Notes under the pieces: generated by a model
Databases searched by the model: none
The model's input: only the letters and a program-made list of their open reading frames with translations
Told to the model about the DNA's origin: nothing
Assembly: GCA_945889625.1 (NCBI GenBank)
Contig: CAMDCE010000001.1
Span: 186,001 to 250,000, forward strand
From: Asaia bogorensis
GTDB lineage: Bacteria; Pseudomonadota; Alphaproteobacteria; Reyranellales; Reyranellaceae
Length of the DNA: 64,000 bases
Direction: 5' to 3'
In this document: positions 9,184-17,385 of the stretch, piece after piece
How positions within the stretch are numbered: position 1 is the first letter of the stretch
Layout: each line of letters opens with the position of its first letter
Made by a program: the position numbers and the translations under genes

Positions 9184-9728
9184 GGCTTGATGCCTCCCTA
9201 AATTCTTTTTTTCGTAGTTCTCGAGTCATGTTTACGGTGATCTTGTCGATTGGTCGAGCAGCGAAGCACCATCGCTCGAATTCCGCATGCGTGACGCAAC
9301 AAGGGTGCGGTTGTCGTTGCCTTGATTCTCGTCCCGTGCACGTCGCGTTTCATGCGCGTCGCCGTCGAGCGCGAAAGAGCGCTCAAGCGGCCCAACATTT
9401 GAATCGAGTGCGGTGGTCGTGCAGCTCTCCACTTACGACGGGACCTGCCGATCTATTGCATGGCCGAACTACTGCGCTCGATCCCGATCGCGCGCCGGCA
9501 GCCATTCGCGGCGTCAGGCGGCGGTATCCGACCGAGAATCCGAGTGTTTCCTGCCGTGAGCCTTCTTTGCCAAAAACTCATGCAATATCAATGAATTAGA
9601 TCAAATACCTGCGAATGACAGACCAAGTAGCTGTCAACGATAGAAATTTTCTATTGCGCTACCTTTCAGCTTTGTTGATAGCGGGCGGTAAAACGCAGAT
9701 TCTTCAACAGATTAAGCGGAGACAACGC
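9184..9728. promoter_or_regulatory. Divergent intergenic region between tctC and fdsG
   Basis: About 545 bp separates the two divergent operons. The tctC side has an A/T tract (ATTCTTTTTTTCG) beyond the ribosome site. The fdsG side (9580-9720) is clearly AT-richer than the flanking genes and holds the 9640-9654 palindrome. I see no convincing gene. An ATG at 9615 would extend FdsG by 38 residues but has no ribosome site. The region must carry the promoters of both operons. Confidence 0.6.
9640..9654. promoter_or_regulatory. Candidate operator upstream of fdsG
   Basis: ATAGAAATTTTCTAT is a perfect 7+1+7 palindrome in the AT-rich stretch 75 bp before the preferred fdsG start. Its position suits a regulator site for the formate dehydrogenase operon. 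The binding protein is unknown and no LysR gene is adjacent. Confidence 0.4.
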
Positions 9729-10202
9729 TTGCCGAGAGCAGCAGTTTGGGACGAGGCCGAGGCCAGTGACATCATCCGCCGGTACGCCGGGCGGGAGGGC
9801 TCCTTGTTGCCGATCCTGCACGATCTTCAGGCGACGTTCGACCATATCCCACCCGAGGCCGTGGTCTTCGTAGCCGAGGCGCTCAACCTGACGCGCGCCG
9901 AGGTCCATGGCGTCGTCTCGTTCTATCACGATTTTCGCGACAAGCCGGCCGGCCGTCATGTGCTGAAGCTCTGTCGCGCCGAGGCCTGCCAGTCGATGAA
10001 CGGTGAAGATCTGGCGCACCGGATGCTCGATCGGCTCGGACTCGAATGGGGTGGCACGACGCCTGACGGTCGTCTGACGGTCGAGGCCACCTATTGCCTC
10101 GGTCTCTGCGCCTGCGCGCCCTCGGCCATGTTCGACGGCGAACCGGTCGCACGGCTGACGCCTCAATCGCTCGACGACATCGTGCGCGAGGCCGGCCGAT
10201 GA
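9729..10202 (+). CDS. fdsG: NAD-dependent formate dehydrogenase gamma subunit
   Basis: A NuoE-like subunit carrying one [2Fe-2S] cluster that passes electrons between the other subunits of the cytoplasmic formate dehydrogenase. The four-cysteine signature is CRAEACQSM followed by YCLGLCACAP, and the HGVVSFYHDF stretch is typical of NuoE/FdsG. I prefer the TTG at 9729 (157 residues) because GGAG lies 7 nt upstream and the length fits the family. The alternative ATG at 9615 gives 195 residues with an odd AT-rich N-terminus. Its stop overlaps the fdsB start by 4 bp. Confidence 0.88.
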   Translation: MPRAAVWDEAEASDIIRRYAGREGSLLPILHDLQATFDHIPPEAVVFVAEALNLTRAEVHGVVSFYHDFRDKPAGRHVLKLCRAEACQSMNGEDLAHRMLDRLGLEWGGTTPDGRLTVEATYCLGLCACAPSAMFDGEPVARLTPQSLDDIVREAGR

Positions 10203-11740
10203 CGACGCGAATCTTCGTTCCCCGCGATGCCGCGGCCCGGGCGGTGGGTGCCGATCGCGTCGCGGCCGCCATCGCCCAGGAGGCCAAGCGCCTTGGCGTC
10301 GCCGTCGAGGTGATCCGCACCGGCTCACGCGGCCTGTTCTGGCTCGAGCCGATGATCGAGGTCGAGACGCCCGGTGGACGCATCGCCTTCGGGCCGGTGA
10401 CAGCCAGGGACGTTCCGGGCCTCTTCGCCGGCGGCCTGCCGCCGAGCGCCGCCCATCCGCTGTGCGTCGGCCGGCCCGAGGAGATTCCATTCCTGAAGCG
10501 CCAGACGCGCATCACTTTCGCGCGTTGCGGCATCGTCGATCCCCTGTCGCTCGCCGACTATCGCGCCCATGGCGGCTATCGCGGCCTGGAGCGAGCCAGG
10601 AGCCTGGGCGCTGCCGGAACCGTCGAAGAAGTTGTGACGTCGGGCCTGCGGGGCCGCGGCGGCGCGGGCTTCCCGACCGGCATCAAGTGGAAGACCGTTG
10701 CCGACACGACGGCCGACCGCAAATACATCGTCTGCAACGCCGACGAAGGCGACTCGGGCACCTATGCCGACCGCATGATCATGGAAGGCGATCCCTTCCT
10801 GCTGATCGAGGGCATGACGATCGCGGGCTTCGCGGTCGGCGCGACCAAGGGCTACATCTACATCCGTTCGGAATATCCCGACGCCATCCGCGTCATGGCG
10901 GGCGCCATCGCGCTGGCCGAGGCCGAGGGCCTGTTGGGCGCCGCCGCGAAGTTCGACATCGAGATCCGCGTCGGCGCTGGCGCCTATGTCTGCGGCGAGG
11001 AAACTTCGCTTCTCGAAAGCCTCGAGGGCAAACGCGGCCAGGTCCGCGCCAAGCCGCCGCTACCGGCGCACAAAGGCCTGTTCGGCAAGCCGACCGTGAT
11101 CAACAATCTCATTTCGATCGCCACGGTGCCGGCGATCCTGGCCGACGGCGCCAAACACTATGCCGACCTCGGCATGGGCCGTTCGCGCGGCACCATGCCG
11201 ATCCAGCTCGCCGGCAACGCCAAATACGGCGGTCTGTTCGAGGCGGCGTTCGGCCTGACGCTCGGCGAAATCGTCGACGATATCGGTGGGGGCACGGCGA
11301 GCGGACGGCCGGTCCGCGCCGTCCAGGTCGGCGGACCCTTGGGGGCCTACTTTCCGCGGGCGCTGTTCGACACGCCATTCGACTACGAAGCCTTCACGGC
11401 ACGCGACGGGCTGGTCGGCCACGGCGGTATCGTGGTGTTCGACGACACGGTGGATATGGCAAAGCAGGCGCGTTTCGCCCTGGAGTTCTGCGCCATCGAA
11501 TCCTGCGGCAAGTGCACGCCCTGCCGCATCGGTTCGGTGCGCGGCACCGAGACCATGGACAAGATCATTCGTGGCGAGCGCACCGAGGCCAACCTGGCGC
11601 TGATCACCGATCTTTGCCAGACGTTGAAATTCGGCTCGCTCTGCGCCTTGGGCGGCTTCACGCCCTACCCGGTGATGAGCGCGATCAAGCATTTCCCTGA
11701 AGATTTCAACCGCCCGCGCGTCGCGGCCGCGGCGGCGTAG
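10199..11740 (+). CDS. fdsB: NAD-dependent formate dehydrogenase beta subunit (FMN, 4Fe-4S, NADH site)
   Basis: A NuoF-like diaphorase subunit of 513 residues that reduces NAD+ with electrons from the molybdenum subunit. A thioredoxin-like N-terminal region (about 1-100) fused to the NuoF core is the normal FdsB layout. The FMN/NADH loop GRGGAGFPTGIKW is near residue 155, GAGAYVCGEETSL forms the second half of the site, and the [4Fe-4S] motif ESCGKCTPCRIG lies near residue 440. The start overlaps the fdsG stop (ATGA), so translation is coupled. It belongs to the fdsGBAD operon. Confidence 0.95.
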   Translation: MTTRIFVPRDAAARAVGADRVAAAIAQEAKRLGVAVEVIRTGSRGLFWLEPMIEVETPGGRIAFGPVTARDVPGLFAGGLPPSAAHPLCVGRPEEIPFLKRQTRITFARCGIVDPLSLADYRAHGGYRGLERARSLGAAGTVEEVVTSGLRGRGGAGFPTGIKWKTVADTTADRKYIVCNADEGDSGTYADRMIMEGDPFLLIEGMTIAGFAVGATKGYIYIRSEYPDAIRVMAGAIALAEAEGLLGAAAKFDIEIRVGAGAYVCGEETSLLESLEGKRGQVRAKPPLPAHKGLFGKPTVINNLISIATVPAILADGAKHYADLGMGRSRGTMPIQLAGNAKYGGLFEAAFGLTLGEIVDDIGGGTASGRPVRAVQVGGPLGAYFPRALFDTPFDYEAFTARDGLVGHGGIVVFDDTVDMAKQARFALEFCAIESCGKCTPCRIGSVRGTETMDKIIRGERTEANLALITDLCQTLKFGSLCALGGFTPYPVMSAIKHFPEDFNRPRVAAAAA

Positions 11741-11751
11741 AGGACCGAACC

Positions 11752-14595
11752 ATGTCACTCATTCATGAGATCGACTACGGCACGCCGGTTGCCAAATCGG
11801 CGCAAACGGTGACCCTCACGATCGACGGCAACCCGGTGACGGTGCCCGCCGGTACGTCGATCATGCGGGCGGCGATGGACGCGGGCATCCAGGTGCCGAA
11901 ACTCTGCGCCACCGATTCGGTCGACGCTTTCGGCTCCTGCCGGCTCTGCCTAGTCGAGATCGCCGGACGGGCGGGAACACCGGCCTCGTGCACGACGCCG
12001 GTTGCGGCCGGCATGGTGGTGTCGACCCAGACCGACCGTCTGAAGCAGGTCCGCAAGGGCGTGATGGAGCTCTACATCTCCGATCATCCGCTCGACTGCC
12101 TGACCTGCGCCGCCAACGGCGACTGCGAGCTGCAGGACATGGCTGGTGCCGTCGGTCTGCGCGACGTGCGCTACGGCTATGCGGGCGAGAACCATCTCAA
12201 GCTGGAGAAGGACGAGTCCAACCCATACTTCACCTTCGACGCCTCCAAGTGCATCGTCTGTTCGCGCTGCGTGCGCGCCTGCGAGGAGGTCCAGGGCACC
12301 TTCGCACTTACCATCCAGGGCCGCGGCTTCGACTCCAAGGTGTCGGCCGGCGCCTTCAGCGACAATTTTCTGAGCTCCGAATGCGTGTCCTGCGGCGCCT
12401 GCGTGCAGGCCTGCCCGACTGCCACTCTGTCGGAGAAGTCCCTGATCGAGATCGGCCAACCCGAGCACTCGGTCGTCACGACCTGCGCCTATTGCGGCGT
12501 CGGCTGCAGCTTCAAGGCCGAGATGCGCGGCGAGGAACTCGTGCGCATGGTTCCCTATAAGGACGGCAAGGCCAACCATGGCCATTCCTGCGTCAAGGGC
12601 CGCTTCGCCTGGGGCTATGCCAACCACAAGGAACGTATCCTGAAGCCGATGATCCGCGAGAGCATCGAGCAGCCGTGGCGGGAAGTGAGCTGGGAGGTCG
12701 CGATCGATCGCGTCGCGTCGGAGTTCAAGCGGCTGCAGGCCAAGCACGGCCGGCTGGCAGTCGGCGGCATCACCTCCTCGCGCTGCACCAACGAGGAGAC
12801 CTATCTGGTGCAGAAGCTGGTGCGTGGCGGCTTCGGCAACAACAACGTCGATACCTGCGCCCGCGTTTGCCACTCGCCGACCGGCTACGGCCTGAAGGCC
12901 ACCTTCGGCACGTCGGCGGGCACCCAGGATTTCGATTCGGTCGATCAGAGCGACGTCATCATGGTGATCGGCGCCAATCCGACCGACGCCCATCCGGTGT
13001 TCGCTTCGCGCATGAAGAAGCGGCTTCGCCAGGGCGCCAGGCTGATCGTGATCGACCCGCGCCGCACCGATATCGTGCGTATGCCCCACATCGAGGCCGA
13101 CTATCATCTGCCGCTGCGGCCGGGCACCAATGCCGCGATCCTGAATGCGCTGGCCCATACCATCGTCACCGAAGGTCTGGTGGACGAGGCCTTCGTCCGC
13201 GAATTCTGCGACCGCGACGCTTTCGAACATTGGGCGTCGTTCGTGTCGGAGCCGCAGAACAGCCCGGAGACGGTCGGCCTGCTGGCCGGCGTGTCGCCCG
13301 AGGCGATCAGAGGTGCGGCACGCCTCTATGCTACCGGCGGCAACGGTGCGATCTATTACGGGCTAGGTGTCACCGAGCATAGCCAGGGCACCACGGCGGT
13401 CATGGCGCTCGCCAATCTGGCGATGGCCACCGGCAATCTCGGCAAGCGGGGCGTCGGCGTGAACCCGCTGCGCGGGCAGAACAATGTCCAGGGCGCCTGC
13501 GACATGGGCTCCTTCCCGCACGAGTTGACCGGCTATCGCCACATCTCCGACGACGCCACGCGCACCATGTTCGAGAAATTGTGGGGTCGCCCGCTCGATG
13601 CCGAGCCCGGCCTGCGCATCCCCAACATGTTCGATGCCGCGATCGACGGCACGTTCAAGGGGATCTATGTCCAGGGCGAGGACATCCTTCAGTCCGATCC
13701 CAACACCGAGCACGTGGTGAAGGCGCTGGCCGCGATGGAGTGCGTCGTGGTCCAGGACCTGTTCCTGAACGAGACCGCGAACTACGCCCACGTCTTCCTG
13801 CCGGGTTCGACATTCCTCGAGAAGGACGGCACTTTCACCAACGCCGAACGCCGCATCAACCGCGTGCGCCGCGTCATGACACCGAAGAACGGTATGGCCG
13901 ACTGGGAGATCACGCTGGCTATTGCCAAGGCGATGGGCTTCGAGATGCCCTACAGCCACCCCTCCGAAATCATGGACGAGATCGCCAAGCTGACGCCGAC
14001 CTTCGCCGGCGTCTCCTACGAAGTCCTCGACAAGGAGGGCTCGGTCCAGTGGCCGTGCAACGAGAAGGCGCCGACCGGCACTCCGATCATGCATATCGGC
14101 GGCTTCGCCCGCGGCAAGGGCAACTTCATGATCACCGAGTACGTGCCGACCGACGAGCGCACCGGTCCGCGCTTTCCTCTGTTGCTGACCACCGGTCGCA
14201 TCCTCAGCCAATATAATGTCGGCGCCCAGACCCGGCGTACCGACAATGTCGTTTGGCACAAGGAAGATGTGCTGGAGATCCATCCGCACGACGCCGAACA
14301 GCGTGGCGTGCGCGACGGCGACTGGGTGAAGCTCGACAGCCGCGCCGGCGGCACGGCGTTGCGCGCCGAGATCACCGATCGCGTGGCGCCGGGCGTGGTC
14401 TATACGACCTTCCACCATCCCGATACGCAGGCCAACGTCGTCACCACCGACTATTCCGACTGGGCGACGAACTGTCCGGAATACAAGGTCACCGCCGTCC
14501 AGGTCTCGCCGTCCAACGGCCCCAGCGAATGGCAGAAGGAATATGCCGAGCAGGCCGACCACAGCCGGCGGATCGCCAAGGTCGCGGCAGAGTAG
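11752..14595 (+). CDS. fdsA: NAD-dependent formate dehydrogenase alpha subunit (Mo-bisMGD catalytic)
   Basis: The catalytic subunit, 947 residues, oxidises formate to CO2. In order it has an N-terminal [2Fe-2S] domain (C52, C63, C66, C80), the His/Cys [4Fe-4S] motif (H112, C116, C119, C125), a two-[4Fe-4S] ferredoxin segment (CIVCSRC, CVSCGAC), the CAYCGVGC cluster near 245-252, and the molybdopterin domains. The Mo ligand is the cysteine in CARVCHSPT (C373) with the catalytic histidine next to it. It is a cysteine enzyme, not selenocysteine. A bisMGD C-terminal domain ends the protein. It lies 11 bp after fdsB and 6 bp before fdsD. Confidence 0.96.
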   Translation: MSLIHEIDYGTPVAKSAQTVTLTIDGNPVTVPAGTSIMRAAMDAGIQVPKLCATDSVDAFGSCRLCLVEIAGRAGTPASCTTPVAAGMVVSTQTDRLKQVRKGVMELYISDHPLDCLTCAANGDCELQDMAGAVGLRDVRYGYAGENHLKLEKDESNPYFTFDASKCIVCSRCVRACEEVQGTFALTIQGRGFDSKVSAGAFSDNFLSSECVSCGACVQACPTATLSEKSLIEIGQPEHSVVTTCAYCGVGCSFKAEMRGEELVRMVPYKDGKANHGHSCVKGRFAWGYANHKERILKPMIRESIEQPWREVSWEVAIDRVASEFKRLQAKHGRLAVGGITSSRCTNEETYLVQKLVRGGFGNNNVDTCARVCHSPTGYGLKATFGTSAGTQDFDSVDQSDVIMVIGANPTDAHPVFASRMKKRLRQGARLIVIDPRRTDIVRMPHIEADYHLPLRPGTNAAILNALAHTIVTEGLVDEAFVREFCDRDAFEHWASFVSEPQNSPETVGLLAGVSPEAIRGAARLYATGGNGAIYYGLGVTEHSQGTTAVMALANLAMATGNLGKRGVGVNPLRGQNNVQGACDMGSFPHELTGYRHISDDATRTMFEKLWGRPLDAEPGLRIPNMFDAAIDGTFKGIYVQGEDILQSDPNTEHVVKALAAMECVVVQDLFLNETANYAHVFLPGSTFLEKDGTFTNAERRINRVRRVMTPKNGMADWEITLAIAKAMGFEMPYSHPSEIMDEIAKLTPTFAGVSYEVLDKEGSVQWPCNEKAPTGTPIMHIGGFARGKGNFMITEYVPTDERTGPRFPLLLTTGRILSQYNVGAQTRRTDNVVWHKEDVLEIHPHDAEQRGVRDGDWVKLDSRAGGTALRAEITDRVAPGVVYTTFHHPDTQANVVTTDYSDWATNCPEYKVTAVQVSPSNGPSEWQKEYAEQADHSRRIAKVAAE

Positions 14596-14601
14596 ACGGC
14601 C

Positions 14602-14829
14602 ATGTCCGGGACTACCGACAAGCTCGTGATGATGGCCAATCAGATCGGTAAGTTCTTCGTGCCGCAGCGCGACGGCGATCCGGTCGCCGCCATCGCCGAC
14701 CACCTGCAGAAATTCTGGGATCCCCGCATGCGCGCCGCCATCGTGGCGCACGTGGCGGCCGGCGGCGCCGGCCTTGACGCTCCCGTTCGCGAAGCTGTAG
14801 GGCGGTTGAAGAAACCGACGGCAGCGTAG
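14602..14829 (+). CDS. fdsD: NAD-dependent formate dehydrogenase delta subunit
   Basis: A 75-residue protein matching the small FdsD subunit: VMMANQIGKFF at the start and HLQKFWDPRMRAAIVAHV in the middle. FdsD is needed for assembly or stability of the enzyme in other bacteria. It directly follows fdsA, where the accessory gene fdsC would often lie; no fdsC is present in this window. Confidence 0.93.
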   Translation: MSGTTDKLVMMANQIGKFFVPQRDGDPVAAIADHLQKFWDPRMRAAIVAHVAAGGAGLDAPVREAVGRLKKPTAA

Positions 14830-14830
14830 C

Positions 14831-14945
14831 GCCGTCGTCCCGACCGGAGCGCCGCAGGCGCGAAGTGGAGGGACCTCGATTTCGTTTCCGAAGATTAGGT
14901 CCCTCGACTACGCCACCCGCTGGGCGGCTTCGCTCGGGATGACGG
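14831..14945. repeat. Family B hairpin repeat, copy 1
   Basis: A long imperfect inverted repeat: CCGTCGTCCCGA on the left pairs with TCGGGATGACGG on the right, and GAGGGACCT pairs with AGGTCCCTC inside. It lies after fdsD and may act as a terminator or mRNA-stabilising element. Related copies are at about 33.17 and 54.73 kb. Confidence 0.7.
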
Positions 14946-14955
14946 GAAGGGTGTC

Positions 14956-15375
14956 ATGTCCGATCTCAAGATCGTCTTCGAGCAGGAAGGCGGCGCGGCA
15001 GCGCAACTCGTGCGCGATCGTCTCGACATGTTCAACGTCGGCGTCACCGGAGTGTCGGCCTACTATCCGGTGCACTTCTTCCTGAAGAACGGCCGCGGCG
15101 AAACGATGGGCGGCCTGCTGGGCGGCGTCTGGGGCGGCTGGCTGCACATCACGTATCTCTGGATCGACGAGGCCCATCGCGGCAAGCGCTGGGCGACGAA
15201 GCTGATGGACCAGGCCGAAGCCTATGGGCGCGAACGGCGGTGCCACGCGATCATGCTCGACACGCATTCGTTCCAGGCTCGGCCCTTCTACGAAAAGCGC
15301 GGCTACGAGGTCTTCGCCACCCTCGACGACTGGCCCAAGGACCACAAGAAGTTCTTCCTCAGGAAGAAGCTCTAG
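14956..15375 (+). CDS. GNAT-family N-acetyltransferase
   Basis: A 139-residue protein with the single-domain GNAT fold. The acetyl-CoA pyrophosphate loop corresponds to IDEAHRGKRWATKLMDQAE (about 73-92). The later segment AIMLDTHSFQARPFYEKRGYEVF is the usual β5-α4 part, where the tyrosine often serves as general acid. The substrate cannot be told from sequence. It converges on the uracil-DNA glycosylase gene with a 4-bp overlap. Confidence 0.88.
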   Translation: MSDLKIVFEQEGGAAAQLVRDRLDMFNVGVTGVSAYYPVHFFLKNGRGETMGGLLGGVWGGWLHITYLWIDEAHRGKRWATKLMDQAEAYGRERRCHAIMLDTHSFQARPFYEKRGYEVFATLDDWPKDHKKFFLRKKL

Positions 15376-16205
15376 CGGACGCCGAGCTCCTTCAGTTTCT
15401 TGTCGACCGCGAGGAGATCCGACCAGCTCTGCCGTTTGCTGGCGGGCGTGCGCAGCAGATAGGCGGGATGGAAGGTCGGCATGGTCGGAATCTCCGTGCC
15501 GTCGCCCAGCCGATAGCCCACCCACTTGCCGCGCAGTCGCATGATGCCTTCGGTGGTGTCGAGCACCGCCTTGGCCGCGGTGCCGCCGGCCAGGATGAGC
15601 AGCTTCGGCCTGGCGAGCTCGATGTGGCGGCGCGTGAAGGCCAGGCACATCGCCTGCTCGGCCAGCGTCGGCGTGCGATTGCCGGGCGGCCGCCAAAACA
15701 GGATGTTGGTGATGTAGAAGCCGCCGGTTCGCGTGAGACCGATCGCGTCCATCATGCGATCCATGAGCTGGCCGCTGACGCCGACGAACGGCTTGCCGAG
15801 CCGGTCCTCGTCGCCGCCCGGCGCCTCGCCCACGATCATCACCGGCGCGCCCGGCGTGCCGTCGGCGAACACGGTGTTCTTGGCGGTGCGCTTGAGCGCG
15901 CAGCCTTCGAAGGTGCGGACGGCCGCTTCCAGCTCCCCCAGGCTATTGCACCGTTCGGCCAGCGCCCGGGCGTCCTCGACGAGTTGCGGCGATTCGAGCG
16001 GCACCGGTGCGCGCGGCTGGGGAGGTGACGCGGCGGGGCGGAGCGGCGTCGGCGCCGAAGCCCGCTCGGGAACGGAAGCGGGTGCGCTTGCCGGCATCGC
16101 GAACCGGTCGATCGCGTCCTCGCCGATGGTCTCGTCGAGCCCCTGGTCGACGTACCATTTCAGCAGCGAGGCGATGTCCTCGCGCGAGGAAGCCGGTTCG
16201 ACCAT
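15372..16205 (-). CDS. Uracil-DNA glycosylase, family 4-like, with altered Fe-S cysteines
   Basis: A base-excision repair enzyme of 277 residues that should remove uracil from DNA. Residues ~1-85 are a proline/alanine-rich linker region. The glycosylase domain has the family 4/5 motif GEAPGGDEDRLGKPFVG and the second motif HPAYLLRTPASKR. In canonical family 4 enzymes four cysteines hold a [4Fe-4S] cluster. Here the first position reads F (TFEGC) and the third reads W (FWRPPGNR), leaving only two. It lies directly after the MetX-like gene with no gap, so they form a two-gene operon. Confidence 0.88.
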   Translation of the reverse strand: MVEPASSREDIASLLKWYVDQGLDETIGEDAIDRFAMPASAPASVPERASAPTPLRPAASPPQPRAPVPLESPQLVEDARALAERCNSLGELEAAVRTFEGCALKRTAKNTVFADGTPGAPVMIVGEAPGGDEDRLGKPFVGVSGQLMDRMMDAIGLTRTGGFYITNILFWRPPGNRTPTLAEQAMCLAFTRRHIELARPKLLILAGGTAAKAVLDTTEGIMRLRGKWVGYRLGDGTEIPTMPTFHPAYLLRTPASKRQSWSDLLAVDKKLKELGVR

Positions 16206-17270
16206 CTAGAGGCTCTTCATGAAGGCACCGAGGATCGGCGCCCACAGGGCTGCATCGGCGTGGCTCGCCATATGGCCTTTGTTGGAGGGCAGCTCGACAT
16301 AGGTGACGTCCGCGCCGGCCTTGCGCATGTCGCTCACATAGGCGGGGCAGAGCGCGATCTCGAACAGCTTGTCGGTCTTGGAGTTCACGTAGAGCACCTT
16401 GGTGCCCTTGAGCTTGGCGTAATCCTTGGTGATGTCGAAGGAACCGATGGCGCGGCGCAAGGCCACCATCGAGTGGCCGTCGTAGATCTCGGCCCACGCC
16501 TTGGCGTTGGCGCGCATCGCTTCCTTGCGCTTCTCGGGATCGGAGATGGTCTCTGCGAGGATCTCGTTCTGGCCGTAGTTGCTGAGCGTGTCGTAGCGGA
16601 TCTCGGCCAGCACCTTCTTGATGCCGCCGTTGTCGTAGTACCAGCCGCCGTTCCAATTGGGGTCGCTCGCCAGCCGCTTTTGCAGCGCCTGCAATTGCTC
16701 GAGGCCGCCCGGCGACCTGGGAGCGGTGACCGACGGCACGATCGCCTTCATGAATCCAGGGTAGGACGCTGCCCATTGGAATGACTGGAAGCCGCCCATC
16801 GAGGGGCCGATCACGGCCACGAGGCTCTTCAGCCCGAGCGAATCGACCAGCAGCTTCTGGCTCGCCACGATGTCGCGCATCGTGATCTCGGGAAAGGTCG
16901 GGCCGTAGGGCTTACCGGTGCGCCGATCGATCGCGTTGGGGCCAGTGCTGCCGTGCGCCGAGCCCAACGCATTCACTGAAACGACGAAATAGCGGTTGGT
17001 ATCGACGGCCTTGCTCGGCCCGATCAGCCCGTCGAACCAGCCGACGGTCCCTTCGGCAACGCCGCGACCCTGCTTGCCGGAAGCGTTGCGGCCGGCGGCG
17101 TGATGGCTCGACGTGTAGCCGTGCACCACAAGAACTGCATTGTCGCGTTGTGGTGAGAGCGTGCCGTAGGTTTCGTAGGCGAGTTCGAGGACGGGCAGGG
17201 ACTGCCCATTTTCCAGCCGGAAATCGCGGGTCGTGAAGAGTTTACTCTCGATTTCGTTGAGTTCAGCCAC
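16206..17270 (-). CDS. Homoserine O-acetyltransferase (MetX)-like alpha/beta hydrolase
   Basis: The 354-residue protein has the α/β-hydrolase fold of the MetX family. An oxyanion region lies at VVHGYTSSHHAAG. The nucleophile serine is in GPSMGGFQSFQW, the acid is the aspartate of NSKTDKLF, and the histidine is in KGHMASHAD. NALGSAHGSTGPNAIDR is the MetX-type segment. I chose the GTG at 17270, which has an AAGGGG site upstream; longer reading frames enter the divergent ETF-QO gene. True MetX usually has GGSMGG and about 380 residues, so this may be a thioesterase-like or other acyltransferase member rather than the methionine enzyme. Confidence 0.8.
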   Translation of the reverse strand: MAELNEIESKLFTTRDFRLENGQSLPVLELAYETYGTLSPQRDNAVLVVHGYTSSHHAAGRNASGKQGRGVAEGTVGWFDGLIGPSKAVDTNRYFVVSVNALGSAHGSTGPNAIDRRTGKPYGPTFPEITMRDIVASQKLLVDSLGLKSLVAVIGPSMGGFQSFQWAASYPGFMKAIVPSVTAPRSPGGLEQLQALQKRLASDPNWNGGWYYDNGGIKKVLAEIRYDTLSNYGQNEILAETISDPEKRKEAMRANAKAWAEIYDGHSMVALRRAIGSFDITKDYAKLKGTKVLYVNSKTDKLFEIALCPAYVSDMRKAGADVTYVELPSNKGHMASHADAALWAPILGAFMKSL

Positions 17271-17385
17271 GGGAATGCCCCTTTCCGCGGGTAGCGATCC
17301 GGCCCCCGACAGGCTATTTACCATCGCAAGGATCGCCGCCGGCCAAGGGCGCGTCCATCTGGAAAAGGCACTGCACAGCGAGACG

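Noticed and set aside
9228..9599. Possible gene of about 120 codons between tctC and fdsG
   Set aside because: The composition changes within it, the translation is Arg/His/Cys-rich, and it covers the region that must contain two promoters.
16206..17270. Definite metX of methionine biosynthesis
   Set aside because: The nucleophile motif is GPSMGG rather than GGSMGG and metW is absent, so I kept a MetX-like call only.
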